This document shows, one piece after another, positions 1 to 5,510 of a stretch of 7,011 nt of DNA. This stretch comes from an uncultured Collinsella sp. GTDB taxonomy: Bacteria; Actinomycetota; Coriobacteriia; Coriobacteriales; Coriobacteriaceae. The position numbers were made by a program, and so were the translations under genes. The stretch spans positions 1 to 7,011 of the forward strand of contig UROR01000107.1 of assembly GCA_900549535.1 (NCBI GenBank). Direction: 5' to 3'. Under the pieces are notes generated by a model. It worked only from the letters and a program-made list of their open reading frames with translations. It ran no database searches and was not told where the DNA came from. Positions within the stretch are counted from its first letter, which is position 1; each line of letters starts with the position of its first letter.

Positions 1-1933
1 CGCGGGCGCCATCGGGGGTCACGTAAGTCACGCCTTCAACGACCGGCGCCGACAGCGCGGCAGCAAGATCGTCAACGACGTAATAGCCGCCGAGCAGCGC
101 CTCGACGACGGGACCGTAGCCTGCGCGCACGGACAGACGATCAACCAGACGGGTACCGGAGGCGCCCTCAGCGGCGGTAGAGCCGCTCACGCCGCGCGCC
201 ACCAGCAGTGCCTCGCCCGAGGCCTTCTTCTGGTCCAGAGCCGCACGACCGGCACGCTCAAGCGCAGACGTATCGTCGAACAGCAGCGCATCGATATCGC
301 CGGCGAGCAATTGCTCAACCAGGCCCTCAAGCTCGCGAGGGGCTTCGAGCACATCGCCCAGGCGACCCGTTACGTCATCGCCCAGCGCACCCACCAGACG
401 GCTCACGAGCGGCGAGCTGTCGGCCATGCGCGCATCAAGCTTCTTTTGGCTGGCAAGCTCCGAGCGCACCTCGGATAACTTGTTGCGCGCCTCGCTCTCA
501 CGATTACGCAAGTCCTTCAGGGCCGCACGGGCGACCTCGGTGGCCTCACGCGCATCGACCTGGGCCTGGCGCGCCTCCTCAAGAGCGCCCTCAAGCTCCT
601 CGGCGCGGTCGCGACGGCTCTCGAGCGAGGCCATGACCTCCTCGAGCTGCTCGTCAATCTGCTCCAGGCGCGAGGCGTACATGTTGTCCTCGACCTCGGC
701 GTTGCTCAGCGAGTCCTTCACCTTGGCGAGCTCGAGCGCGGCGTTATCGGCTACGCGCTGCACATCGCGTTGTTCACGCGTGAGCTTCGAAATCTGATTG
801 TCGAGCGCCACGCGCCGCTCGTGGAGCTCGGCGGCGGCAGGACCAGCGGCGTCAACGTCCTCCTGGGCCTGCATATGCGCACCGGTCACTTCCTCAAGCT
901 GCGCACGCGCGTCCTCGAGCTCCTCGACCACGCGACGACGCTGATGCTCGGAGCTCGAAATCTGACCGCGCATGTCAGACAGGCGCGACACCATGTTGTG
1001 GCCCTTTTCTTCGAGCAGGCGCATGTCGGAGTTAATGCGGCCGACCACATCTTGCATATGGCGGCGTTGCTCGCCCAGGTCGCCCACAAACAGGCCCTTT
1101 TCCTCGAGCATGACCTGGAGCTTCTCGAGCTCGCGCTCCTTTTCGCCCAAGCGGTACTGCGCAAGCTCAAGCTCGGCCGCGCCCTCCTTGGAGCGGCTCT
1201 CCAGGTCGTTCCACTGCGACTGCAGCGAACGCAGCTCATCGACGGCCAGCATCTGCGTAAGCTCGTTCGCGCGCGAGGACAACTCTTTATACTTGCGCGC
1301 ACGATCGACCTGACGCTCCAGCGGTCGCAGCTGACGGGCGATTTCCTTATTGATGTCGCGGGCACGCGTCAGGTGCTCGTCCATCGACTTAATCTTTTTG
1401 AGCGCACGCTCCTTGCGGCGCTTGTGCTTGGAGATGCCGGCGGCCTCCTCGATGAGGGCGCGGCGCTCCTCGGGGCGGCTCTGCAAAATGGCGTCGAGCT
1501 TGCCCTGGCTAATAATGGAATGCGTATCCTTGCCCAGGCCCGAATCGTGCAGGATGTCCTGAATGTCCATCAGGCGGCACGGACTCGAGTTGATGAGGTA
1601 CTCGCTTTCGCCAGAGCGATACATGCGACGGGTGATGGCGACCTCGTCAAAGTCGACGGGCAGCATATGGTCCGAGTTATCGAGCACCAGTGTGACCTCG
1701 GCGACACCCACCGGCTTGCGCGCTGACGAGCCCGAGAAGATGACATCCTCCATGGCCTGGCCGCGCAACTGCTTGGCGCTCTGCTCGCCCAGGACCCACA
1801 GGATGGAGTCGGAGATGTTCGATTTTCCCGAGCCGTTGGGACCGACGATGACGGTCAGGCCCGGCTCAAACGTCATATGGGCGCGGTCGGCAAACGACTT
1901 GAACCCTTTGAGCGTGAGGGACTTGAGATACAC
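1..1933 (-). CDS. smc: Chromosome segregation ATPase SMC, N-terminal half (3' end cut by window)
   Basis: SMC is the ATPase core of the SMC-ScpAB condensin that compacts and segregates the chromosome. 644 codons are visible, roughly half of a usual ~1,180-residue protein. The N-terminal head is clear: it begins YLKSLTLKGFKSF and has Walker A GPNGSGKS at residues 31-38, WVLGEQSAKQLRG at 46-58, then DVIFSGS, INSSPCRLMDIQDIL, SIISQGKLDAIL and EEAAGISKHKRRK. A long E/L/R/Q-rich coiled-coil arm runs from about residue 165 to 500, interrupted by Gly364-Pro365. The hinge begins near residue 506, and the frame leaves the window inside it (LLGGYYVVDDLAAAL). The signature motif, Walker B and C-terminal head lie outside. 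The start is GTG at 1933, since translation from it opens with the canonical SMC N-terminus and GAGGA lies a few bases upstream. It follows the rnc stop by 10 bases, so it is probably in the same transcript. I saw no frameshift in the segments translated. Confidence 0.97.
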   Translation of the reverse strand, partial: MYLKSLTLKGFKSFADRAHMTFEPGLTVIVGPNGSGKSNISDSILWVLGEQSAKQLRGQAMEDVIFSGSSARKPVGVAEVTLVLDNSDHMLPVDFDEVAITRRMYRSGESEYLINSSPCRLMDIQDILHDSGLGKDTHSIISQGKLDAILQSRPEERRALIEEAAGISKHKRRKERALKKIKSMDEHLTRARDINKEIARQLRPLERQVDRARKYKELSSRANELTQMLAVDELRSLQSQWNDLESRSKEGAAELELAQYRLGEKERELEKLQVMLEEKGLFVGDLGEQRRHMQDVVGRINSDMRLLEEKGHNMVSRLSDMRGQISSSEHQRRRVVEELEDARAQLEEVTGAHMQAQEDVDAAGPAAAELHERRVALDNQISKLTREQRDVQRVADNAALELAKVKDSLSNAEVEDNMYASRLEQIDEQLEEVMASLESRRDRAEELEGALEEARQAQVDAREATEVARAALKDLRNRESEARNKLSEVRSELASQKKLDARMADSSPLVSRLVGALGDDVTGRLGDVLEAPRELEGLVEQLLAGDIDALLFDDTSALERAGRAALDQKKASGEALLVARGVSGSTAAEGASGTRLVDRLSVRAGYGPVVEALLGGYYVVDDLAAALSAPVVEGVTYVTPDGAR

Positions 1934-1943
1934 GGTTCCTCGC

Positions 1944-2669
1944 TTACACGTGCTTCTTATTCAGAATCACGCCGTTGGTGGTGTAACCCATGCGGTCGAG
2001 CGCTTCGAGCGCGGCGGCTCCCTCGGCTTCCTTCTTTGAGGAGCCGGAGCCGCGACCCTGACGAATACCATCGATCAACACCACGGCGGTAAAGGTGGGC
2101 GCATGCGCCGGGCCCTCGGAGCCAACGAGCTTATACGCCGGGGGCTCGTGACCGTCGGCTTGCACGCACTCCTGCAAAAACGACTTGGGGTTCGCAGGAT
2201 GCTCGGCACGCTCGGAAGCCAAATGCGGCTTAAGCGTACGGTGAATGAACTCCGCCGCCGCATCCCAGCCGGCATCCAGGTACAGCGCACCCACGAGCGA
2301 CTCATAGACGTTCTCGAGGGCCGAATGCAGGCCGCGCGCACCAGTACCGGTCTCAGAGGCACCAAAGATGATGATGTCGTCGATGCCCAGCTCGTGAGAA
2401 ACCTCGGATAGCGTAGCGCCCGAGACAAGCGACACCTTCAGGCGCGTGAGCTTGCCCTCGTCAAACTCCGGATAGGACTCAAACAGGGAGCGTGCGACCA
2501 CAGCACCCAAAATGGAATCGCCCAAGAACTCAAGGCGCTCATAGCTGGCAGAAACCGGCTGGCCTTCGACGGCCGAAGGATGCGTAAGGGCCGCGCGCAG
2601 CAGCACCTTGTCATTGAACTCGTGGCCCAGAATCTCCTGGGCGCGCGTAAGTCGTTCGGATAAAGCCAA
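1944..2669 (-). CDS. rnc: Ribonuclease III
   Basis: RNase III is the Mg2+-dependent, double-strand-specific endonuclease that processes rRNA precursors and some mRNAs. The 241-residue product matches the family length. The N-terminal catalytic domain carries the signature ERLEFLGDS at 44-52, with Glu47 and Asp51 as expected metal ligands, followed by EGKLTRLKVSLV at 71-82. The second catalytic stretch reads ENVYESLVGALYLDAG at 119-134. Glu123 is present, but the position that is usually Asp (D114 in E. coli) is Asn120. The C-terminal double-stranded RNA binding domain spans about 160-228, with GSGSSKKEAEGAAA near its end. The start is TTG at 2669: there is no early ATG, MALSERLTRAQEILG fits the family N-terminus, and AGGGAGG lies 8 bases upstream within the end of acpP. 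It is 3 bases from acpP and 10 from smc, giving an acpP-rnc-smc unit. Confidence 0.97.
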   Translation of the reverse strand: MALSERLTRAQEILGHEFNDKVLLRAALTHPSAVEGQPVSASYERLEFLGDSILGAVVARSLFESYPEFDEGKLTRLKVSLVSGATLSEVSHELGIDDIIIFGASETGTGARGLHSALENVYESLVGALYLDAGWDAAAEFIHRTLKPHLASERAEHPANPKSFLQECVQADGHEPPAYKLVGSEGPAHAPTFTAVVLIDGIRQGRGSGSSKKEAEGAAALEALDRMGYTTNGVILNKKHV

Positions 2670-2672
2670 GAC

Positions 2673-2915
2673 CTAAGCCTCCCTGGCGTTTTCGATCGCG
2701 TCGACGGCGTCGGCGACAGAGTTGAGCGAGAGCAGGGTCTCGTCATCGATCTCGAGGTTGAACTCGTCCTCGATAGCCGTAACCAGCTGCAGGCGCTCGA
2801 GCGAGTTGGCATCGAGATCGTCAAAGGTGGTCTCATCGCTAATTTCGGCAACATCGACGCCCAGAACGTCAGCAGCGACCTCGGCAATCTTGTCGAAGAT
2901 TTCGGAGCGGTCCAT
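2673..2915 (-). CDS. acpP: Acyl carrier protein
   Basis: Small acidic carrier that holds growing acyl chains on a phosphopantetheine arm during fatty-acid synthesis. The 80-residue product has the usual ACP length and four-helix pattern. The attachment serine is Ser38 in LDANSLERLQLVTAIEDEF. In most type II ACPs the residue before this serine is Asp (DSL); here it is Asn37 (NSL). Helix 2 and the following region are acidic as expected. The start is ATG at 2915 because AGAGGA lies 6 bases upstream (2922-2927); an in-frame ATG five codons earlier lacks such a site. A 124-base gap with a hairpin separates it from plsX, while rnc follows after only 3 bases. CoaD and PlsX in the same cluster are functional partners: CoA supplies the prosthetic group and acyl-ACP is the PlsX substrate. 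Whether this is the cell's main ACP or one of several cannot be told here. Confidence 0.95.
   Translation of the reverse strand: MDRSEIFDKIAEVAADVLGVDVAEISDETTFDDLDANSLERLQLVTAIEDEFNLEIDDETLLSLNSVADAVDAIENAREA
2678..2684 (-). promoter_or_regulatory. Ribosome binding site of rnc, embedded in the last codons of acpP
   Basis: The minus strand reads AGGGAGG, 8 bases before the TTG of rnc. It overlaps the acpP codons for Arg78, Glu79 and Ala80. Arg78 uses AGG, normally rare in GC-rich bacteria, which fits selection for the ribosome binding site. The site decides the TTG start. Confidence 0.8.
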
Positions 2916-2942
2916 AGCGCTTCCTCTCATAGTGCATGAATA

Positions 2943-2974
2943 CCAAAAGATTGGCACCGCGCGGGCGGCACCAA
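2943..2974 (-). terminator. Terminator-like hairpin between plsX and acpP
   Basis: On the minus strand TTGGTGCCGC, loop CCGC, GCGGTGCCAA form a 10-bp stem (two G-U pairs in RNA) at 2974-2951, followed at once by TCTTTTGG. The stem is strong but the T-run is short and interrupted. It lies 35 bases after the plsX stop at its near edge to the acpP ribosome binding site, and could be a partial terminator for plsX or a 5' leader hairpin of acpP. No experimental evidence is available from sequence. Confidence 0.55.
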
Positions 2975-2986
2975 TACACGGTTTTG

Positions 2987-2992
2987 ATTCTA
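2987..2992 (-). promoter_or_regulatory. Candidate -10 element upstream of acpP
   Basis: The minus strand reads TAGAAT, a good -10 match, preceded by GTGGGG. I see no convincing -35 at 16-18 bases. It lies about 71 bases before the acpP start. If used, transcription would begin just before the hairpin at 2951-2974, making that hairpin part of the acpP leader. Low confidence. Confidence 0.25.
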
Positions 2993-3039
2993 CCCCACGA
3001 CGTGCGCCGCGAGGCACATAACAGCGCTCTAACTCGCTC

Positions 3040-4059
3040 TTATAAAACGATACCGTCCATAGAGTTGGCGACATTCTCGACCAGCCCGGCGCGCACGGCT
3101 TCGGCCGCCGCGAGCGTACCGTTTTTGACGGCCTCGACCGAGGTGGCGCCATGGCCGATCAGGACCACGCCGCGCAGGCCCAAAAGAATCGCGCCGCCCT
3201 TGGCGTCGCCAGAGAGCTTGGCCTTAATCTCGCGCATCTGCTTTTTGATGAGCAGCGCGGCGATCTTGGTGCCGAGCGAGGCCATAAAGGCACCCTTGAG
3301 TTCCTGCAGCAAAAACTTGGCAGCGCCCTCGGTGGCCTTGAGCGCAATATTGCCCGACATACCATCGGCAACGACGACATCGAAGTTACCTGAGGTGATG
3401 TCCGTTCCCTCGCAGTTACCAACAAAGCCGGGAACGGCGGCTTTCATGGCCGGGAAGCAGGCCTTGGTAAAGTTGGAGCCCTTCTCGTCCTCGGTGCCGT
3501 TGGCAAGCAGGCCCACGCGGGGATGCTCGATGCCCAGGACGACGCGGGCATAGGCGCTACCCATCTGAGCAAAACGCACCATATCGTCAACCTCGACATC
3601 GGGGTTGGCACCCATGTCGCACAGCACCGTCAGACCGCCGGCGCGATTGGGCAGCGCATTGGTCAGACAGGGGCGCACCGGCTGCTTCTTGCCTTCGGCC
3701 TGATACCTAAACGGCGTCACGTAGGCTGTGGCAGCGGCGGCCATGGCACCGGTCGAACCGGCAGAGAAGAACGCGTCCGCATTTCCCTTCTTGATGGCGC
3801 GGCACGACAGCACGATCGAAGACTTGCGTTTGGTCATCACGGCGCGAATGGGATCGTCATCCATGGCGATAACGTCGGGTGCCTCCAGGGCCTCAACACG
3901 TGCATGGGAGGCGGCAAAGGGATTGACGATTTCGGCGGGGCCAGCTGCCAAGACCTCGATATCGGGATCGGCGGCAAGCGCAGCCTCGATACCATCGAGA
4001 ACAACCTGAGGTTTCTCGTCTCCGCCCACAACGTCTACACAAACGCGAACGTTACTCAT
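3040..4059 (-). CDS. plsX: Phosphate acyltransferase PlsX
   Basis: PlsX converts acyl-ACP and phosphate to acyl-phosphate, which PlsY uses to begin phospholipid synthesis. It is a peripheral cytosolic protein. The 339-residue product has the family length and motifs: near the N-terminus CVDVVGGDEKPQVVLDGI (usually DAMGGD..P), then FFSAGSTGAMAAAA, LCDMGANPDV, LLANGTEDEKGS, VADGMSGNIALKATEG, and C-terminal GGAILLGLRGVVLIGHG. Two ATG codons lie at 4065 and 4059. The second is chosen because AAGGAG (4067-4072) is 7 bases from it but only 1 base from the first. A strong hairpin with a T-run sits between rpmF and this gene, so expression may be uncoupled from rpmF. In many bacteria fabD and fabG separate plsX from acpP; here acpP is next after 124 bases. 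Confidence 0.96.
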   Translation of the reverse strand: MSNVRVCVDVVGGDEKPQVVLDGIEAALAADPDIEVLAAGPAEIVNPFAASHARVEALEAPDVIAMDDDPIRAVMTKRKSSIVLSCRAIKKGNADAFFSAGSTGAMAAAATAYVTPFRYQAEGKKQPVRPCLTNALPNRAGGLTVLCDMGANPDVEVDDMVRFAQMGSAYARVVLGIEHPRVGLLANGTEDEKGSNFTKACFPAMKAAVPGFVGNCEGTDITSGNFDVVVADGMSGNIALKATEGAAKFLLQELKGAFMASLGTKIAALLIKKQMREIKAKLSGDAKGGAILLGLRGVVLIGHGATSVEAVKNGTLAAAEAVRAGLVENVANSMDGIVL

Positions 4060-4066
4060 ATACATG

Positions 4067-4072
4067 CTCCTT
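4067..4072 (-). promoter_or_regulatory. Ribosome binding site of plsX
   Basis: The minus strand reads AAGGAG, 7 bases before the ATG at 4059. It decides between two in-frame ATG codons six bases apart. It begins only two bases after the T-run end of the upstream hairpin, so folding of the leader could affect access. Confidence 0.8.
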
Positions 4073-4074
4073 AT

Positions 4075-4106
4075 ACAAAAATGGCCGACTCATTGAGCCG
4101 GCCATT
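4075..4106 (-). terminator. Rho-independent terminator (or attenuator) between rpmF and plsX
   Basis: The minus strand has AATGGCCGGCTC (4106-4095), loop AAT, and GAGTCGGCCATT (4091-4080). This is a 12-bp stem with one G-U pair, running into a run of five Ts and then GT. Stem strength, small loop and T-run make it the clearest terminator shape in the window. It lies between rpmF and plsX in the direction of transcription and ends just before the plsX ribosome binding site. I see no obvious promoter between it and plsX, so some read-through seems likely, making it a plausible device for expressing L32 more than PlsX. Confidence 0.75.
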
Positions 4107-4109
4107 GTG

Positions 4110-4123
4110 GTTCCATTTGGAAC
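4110..4123 (-). repeat. Short inverted repeat upstream of the rpmF-plsX terminator
   Basis: GTTCC-AAAT-GGAAC on the minus strand forms a small stem-loop (5 bp with a 4-base loop, or 6 bp with a 2-base loop). It lies 3 bases before the terminator stem. It has no T-run of its own. Confidence 0.45.
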
Positions 4124-4144
4124 GGCATCGCATCCAGAGTATAC

Positions 4145-4159
4145 CGTTACTCGGTAACG
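4145..4159 (-). repeat. Inverted repeat spanning the rpmF stop codon
   Basis: CGTTAC-CGA-GTAACG on the minus strand forms a perfect 6-bp stem with a 3-base loop over the last codons and TAA of rpmF. It may be chance, or a small 3'-end structure that belongs with the two downstream hairpins. Confidence 0.4.
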
Positions 4160-4326
4160 ATAACCTCGCGGTCCTTATAGAAACCGCAGCTGGGGCACAC
4201 GTGGTGCGGAAGCTTGACAGCGCCGCAACGGGGGCACGTGGACTGAGCCGCAGCCGAGATCTTCATGTTGGCGGAACGACGGGTGTGAGTGCGGATACGA
4301 CCCTGCTTTTGTTTAGGTACGGGCAT
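4147..4326 (-). CDS. rpmF: 50S ribosomal protein L32
   Basis: L32 is a small zinc-ribbon protein of the large ribosomal subunit. The 59-residue product starts MPVPKQKQGRIRTHTRRSAN, the family's usual basic N-terminus. It has two CxxC pairs, CPRC at 31-34 and CPSC at 44-47, so this is the zinc-binding (C+) form. The end is GFYKDREVIVTE. The ATG at 4326 is preceded by an AAGGAAGG ribosome binding site. It follows the DUF177 gene after a 64-base gap, the common bacterial DUF177-rpmF pairing, and precedes plsX. A candidate extended -10 lies in the upstream gap and a strong terminator lies downstream, so it may have its own transcript besides read-through. Confidence 0.98.
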   Translation of the reverse strand: MPVPKQKQGRIRTHTRRSANMKISAAAQSTCPRCGAVKLPHHVCPSCGFYKDREVIVTE

Positions 4327-4376
4327 AGTGACCTTCCTTATGAACTATCCAGTGTGGCGATTACGCGCAAGTAGCG

Positions 4377-4385
4377 ATACTACCA
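4377..4385 (-). promoter_or_regulatory. Candidate extended -10 promoter upstream of rpmF
   Basis: The minus strand reads TGGTAGTAT, fitting the extended -10 pattern TGnTAnnnT, about 50 bases before the rpmF ATG. No -35 match is visible at 16-18 bases, though extended -10 promoters can work without one. Weak evidence from sequence alone. Confidence 0.3.
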
Positions 4386-4390
4386 CAGTT

Positions 4391-4945
4391 TTACTCATCG
4401 AGCTTGAGATTCTTCAATGCTGCAAATGGATTTTCCGTGGCAGCGGCCCATTCTGCCTCTGCCTGGGCGGCGCAATCGCATTGCTCGACGTTGAGATTGC
4501 AACCGCAGGTGGGGCACAAACCCCGGCAATCGGGCTTGCAGAGCACCACAAACGGCGTGTCCATAACGACCGCGTCATTGATGGGCTCACCCAGATCGAC
4601 GATGCGGTCCTCACCCAGGAGCTCGTAGCCGTCCTCGTAGGCCTCGGGATCCTCGGGCTCCTCAAAGAGGTAGAACTCCTCGATCTCTCCGGCGATATCA
4701 AACGAGGCGGGCTCCAGGCAACGGTCGCACTCACCGGTGGCGTGCGCGCGGACCATGCCCGTGAGCAAGACACCGGTACCGGCATTGGTAAAGACAACGT
4801 CGTAGTCGATGCCGTCCTGAAGCTGGTACTCCTTCTCGCCCACCGTGTAGGTGGCGACATCGACCTTACCGGTCAGCGGATACGAATCTCCAGGAAACTC
4901 GAGCTGCTCGGAAAGATCGACGGTAACGCTCGGGAACTCAGCCAT
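4391..4945 (-). CDS. DUF177 (YceD-family) rRNA accumulation protein
   Basis: DUF177 proteins, including bacterial YceD and plant plastid relatives, are linked to 23S rRNA accumulation and large-subunit assembly; the biochemical mechanism is not settled. The 184-residue product has the family layout: an N-terminal beta-rich part, GECDRCL at 71-77, an acidic middle (FEEPEDPEAYEDGYE), and a cysteine-rich end. That end reads CKPDCRGLCPTCGCN from 136, then CDC at 156-158, probably binding metal. It finishes NPFAALKNLKLDE, as typical members do. The start is ATG at 4945, sharing one base with the stop of the upstream gene (TAATG), so translation is probably coupled; there is no strong ribosome binding site of its own. 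It is followed by rpmF, its usual neighbour. An upstream in-frame extension inside the preceding gene is possible but unlikely. Confidence 0.93.
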   Translation of the reverse strand: MAEFPSVTVDLSEQLEFPGDSYPLTGKVDVATYTVGEKEYQLQDGIDYDVVFTNAGTGVLLTGMVRAHATGECDRCLEPASFDIAGEIEEFYLFEEPEDPEAYEDGYELLGEDRIVDLGEPINDAVVMDTPFVVLCKPDCRGLCPTCGCNLNVEQCDCAAQAEAEWAAATENPFAALKNLKLDE

Positions 4946-5442
4946 TACCACTGACCATTCTGTTGGGCGGCACCCTCGTTGAGCTGCTGACGGCAACGGG
5001 TAACGGTGCCGGTCAGGCTCTTGAGGTTCTCCTCAAGGTGCGTAAAGACCTGCTCTGCGTAGTCCTCGGCAGCATAACGCGTCTCGCGCTCGTACTGCTG
5101 GGCACGATCGCGGATGTCGTCGGCCTGCTGCTGCGCAAGGCGGACGATCTCCTGCTCACCGGCAATGGTGAGGGCCTGCTGCTGAGCGTCAGCGATGATG
5201 GAATCGGCCTGAGCGGCGGCGGAAGCCATGAGCTCCTCGCGCTCCTTGAGGATACGGCGGGACTTCTGCCATTCCTCGGGATAGCTCATGCGGATCTCGT
5301 CGAGGATGTTAAAGAAGACGTCGGCGTCGATAACCTTCATCTGGGCGTTCTTGCCGAACGGCGTCTTAGCCTCTTCGATGAGCCCCTCGAGCTCGTCGAC
5401 AAGACTCACGATCCTGTCGCCAGGAAAATTCTCGCCCGGCAT
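4945..5442 (-). CDS. DivIVA/SepIVA-type coiled-coil protein
   Basis: The 165-residue product is soluble, with no signal peptide or membrane segment. It has a short N-terminal part (SLVDELEGLIEEAKTPFGKN, about 13-32), the stretch DADVFFNILDEIRMSYPEEW at about 40-59, and then a Q/A/E-rich coiled coil to about residue 145. A short tail ends in QNGQW. From memory, the N-terminal and C-terminal parts resemble the mycobacterial septation protein SepIVA (Rv2927c), which also sits next to a DUF177 gene and near rnc. That protein is longer (about 245 residues), so this would be a form with a shorter coiled coil. A role in division or polar growth is inferred from this likeness. The start at 5442 is chosen because AAAGGAG lies 5 bases upstream; earlier in-frame ATGs lack such spacing. 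Its stop overlaps the DUF177 start by one base. An F-ATPase subunit b-like annotation would reflect only coiled-coil composition. Confidence 0.85.
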   Translation of the reverse strand: MPGENFPGDRIVSLVDELEGLIEEAKTPFGKNAQMKVIDADVFFNILDEIRMSYPEEWQKSRRILKEREELMASAAAQADSIIADAQQQALTIAGEQEIVRLAQQQADDIRDRAQQYERETRYAAEDYAEQVFTHLEENLKSLTGTVTRCRQQLNEGAAQQNGQW

Positions 5443-5447
5443 CCGGT

Positions 5448-5454
5448 CTCCTTT
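5448..5454 (-). promoter_or_regulatory. Ribosome binding site of the SepIVA-like gene
   Basis: AAAGGAG on the minus strand, 5 bases before the ATG at 5442. It excludes the two earlier in-frame ATGs (5466 and 5457), one of which runs into the site itself. Confidence 0.8.
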
Positions 5455-5477
5455 CATAGGTAACATATCATCGTGTT

Positions 5478-5506
5478 AGTTTACCACATGCCACCAGGCA
5501 TTAAAA
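5478..5506 (-). promoter_or_regulatory. Candidate promoter upstream of the SepIVA-like gene
   Basis: The minus strand has TGGTAAACT (extended -10 pattern) with TAAACT at 5483-5478. A poor -35, TTTTAA at 5506-5501, lies 17 bases upstream. Start of transcription would be near 5471, about 30 bases before the ATG. A small 5-bp inverted repeat (5488-5501) lies in the spacer. Weak evidence. Confidence 0.3.
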
Positions 5507-5510
5507 AACG

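Noticed and set aside
770..1726. 318-residue open frame on the plus strand opposite smc
   Set aside because: It lies wholly antisense to a well-supported SMC head and coiled-coil arm. Its Leu/His/Ala-rich composition is what the complement of GC-rich coiled-coil codons gives, and it has no recognisable domain.
2916..3152. N-terminally extended acpP reading frame reaching back into plsX
   Set aside because: The extension overlaps the plsX end and the hairpin, matches no ACP, and ATG 2915 has a well-placed ribosome binding site.
4060..4065. ATG at 4065 as the plsX start
   Set aside because: It is only one base from the AAGGAG ribosome binding site; the ATG at 4059 has 7-base spacing.
3523..4374. 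283-residue plus-strand frame opposite plsX and rpmF
   Set aside because: It runs through plsX, a terminator hairpin and rpmF on the opposite strand. Composition is that of a shadow frame.
5488..5510. Hairpin plus T-run between coaD and the SepIVA-like gene as a terminator
   Set aside because: The 5-bp stem comes after the T-run in the direction of transcription, so the order is wrong for a minus-strand terminator. On the plus strand it is followed by As.
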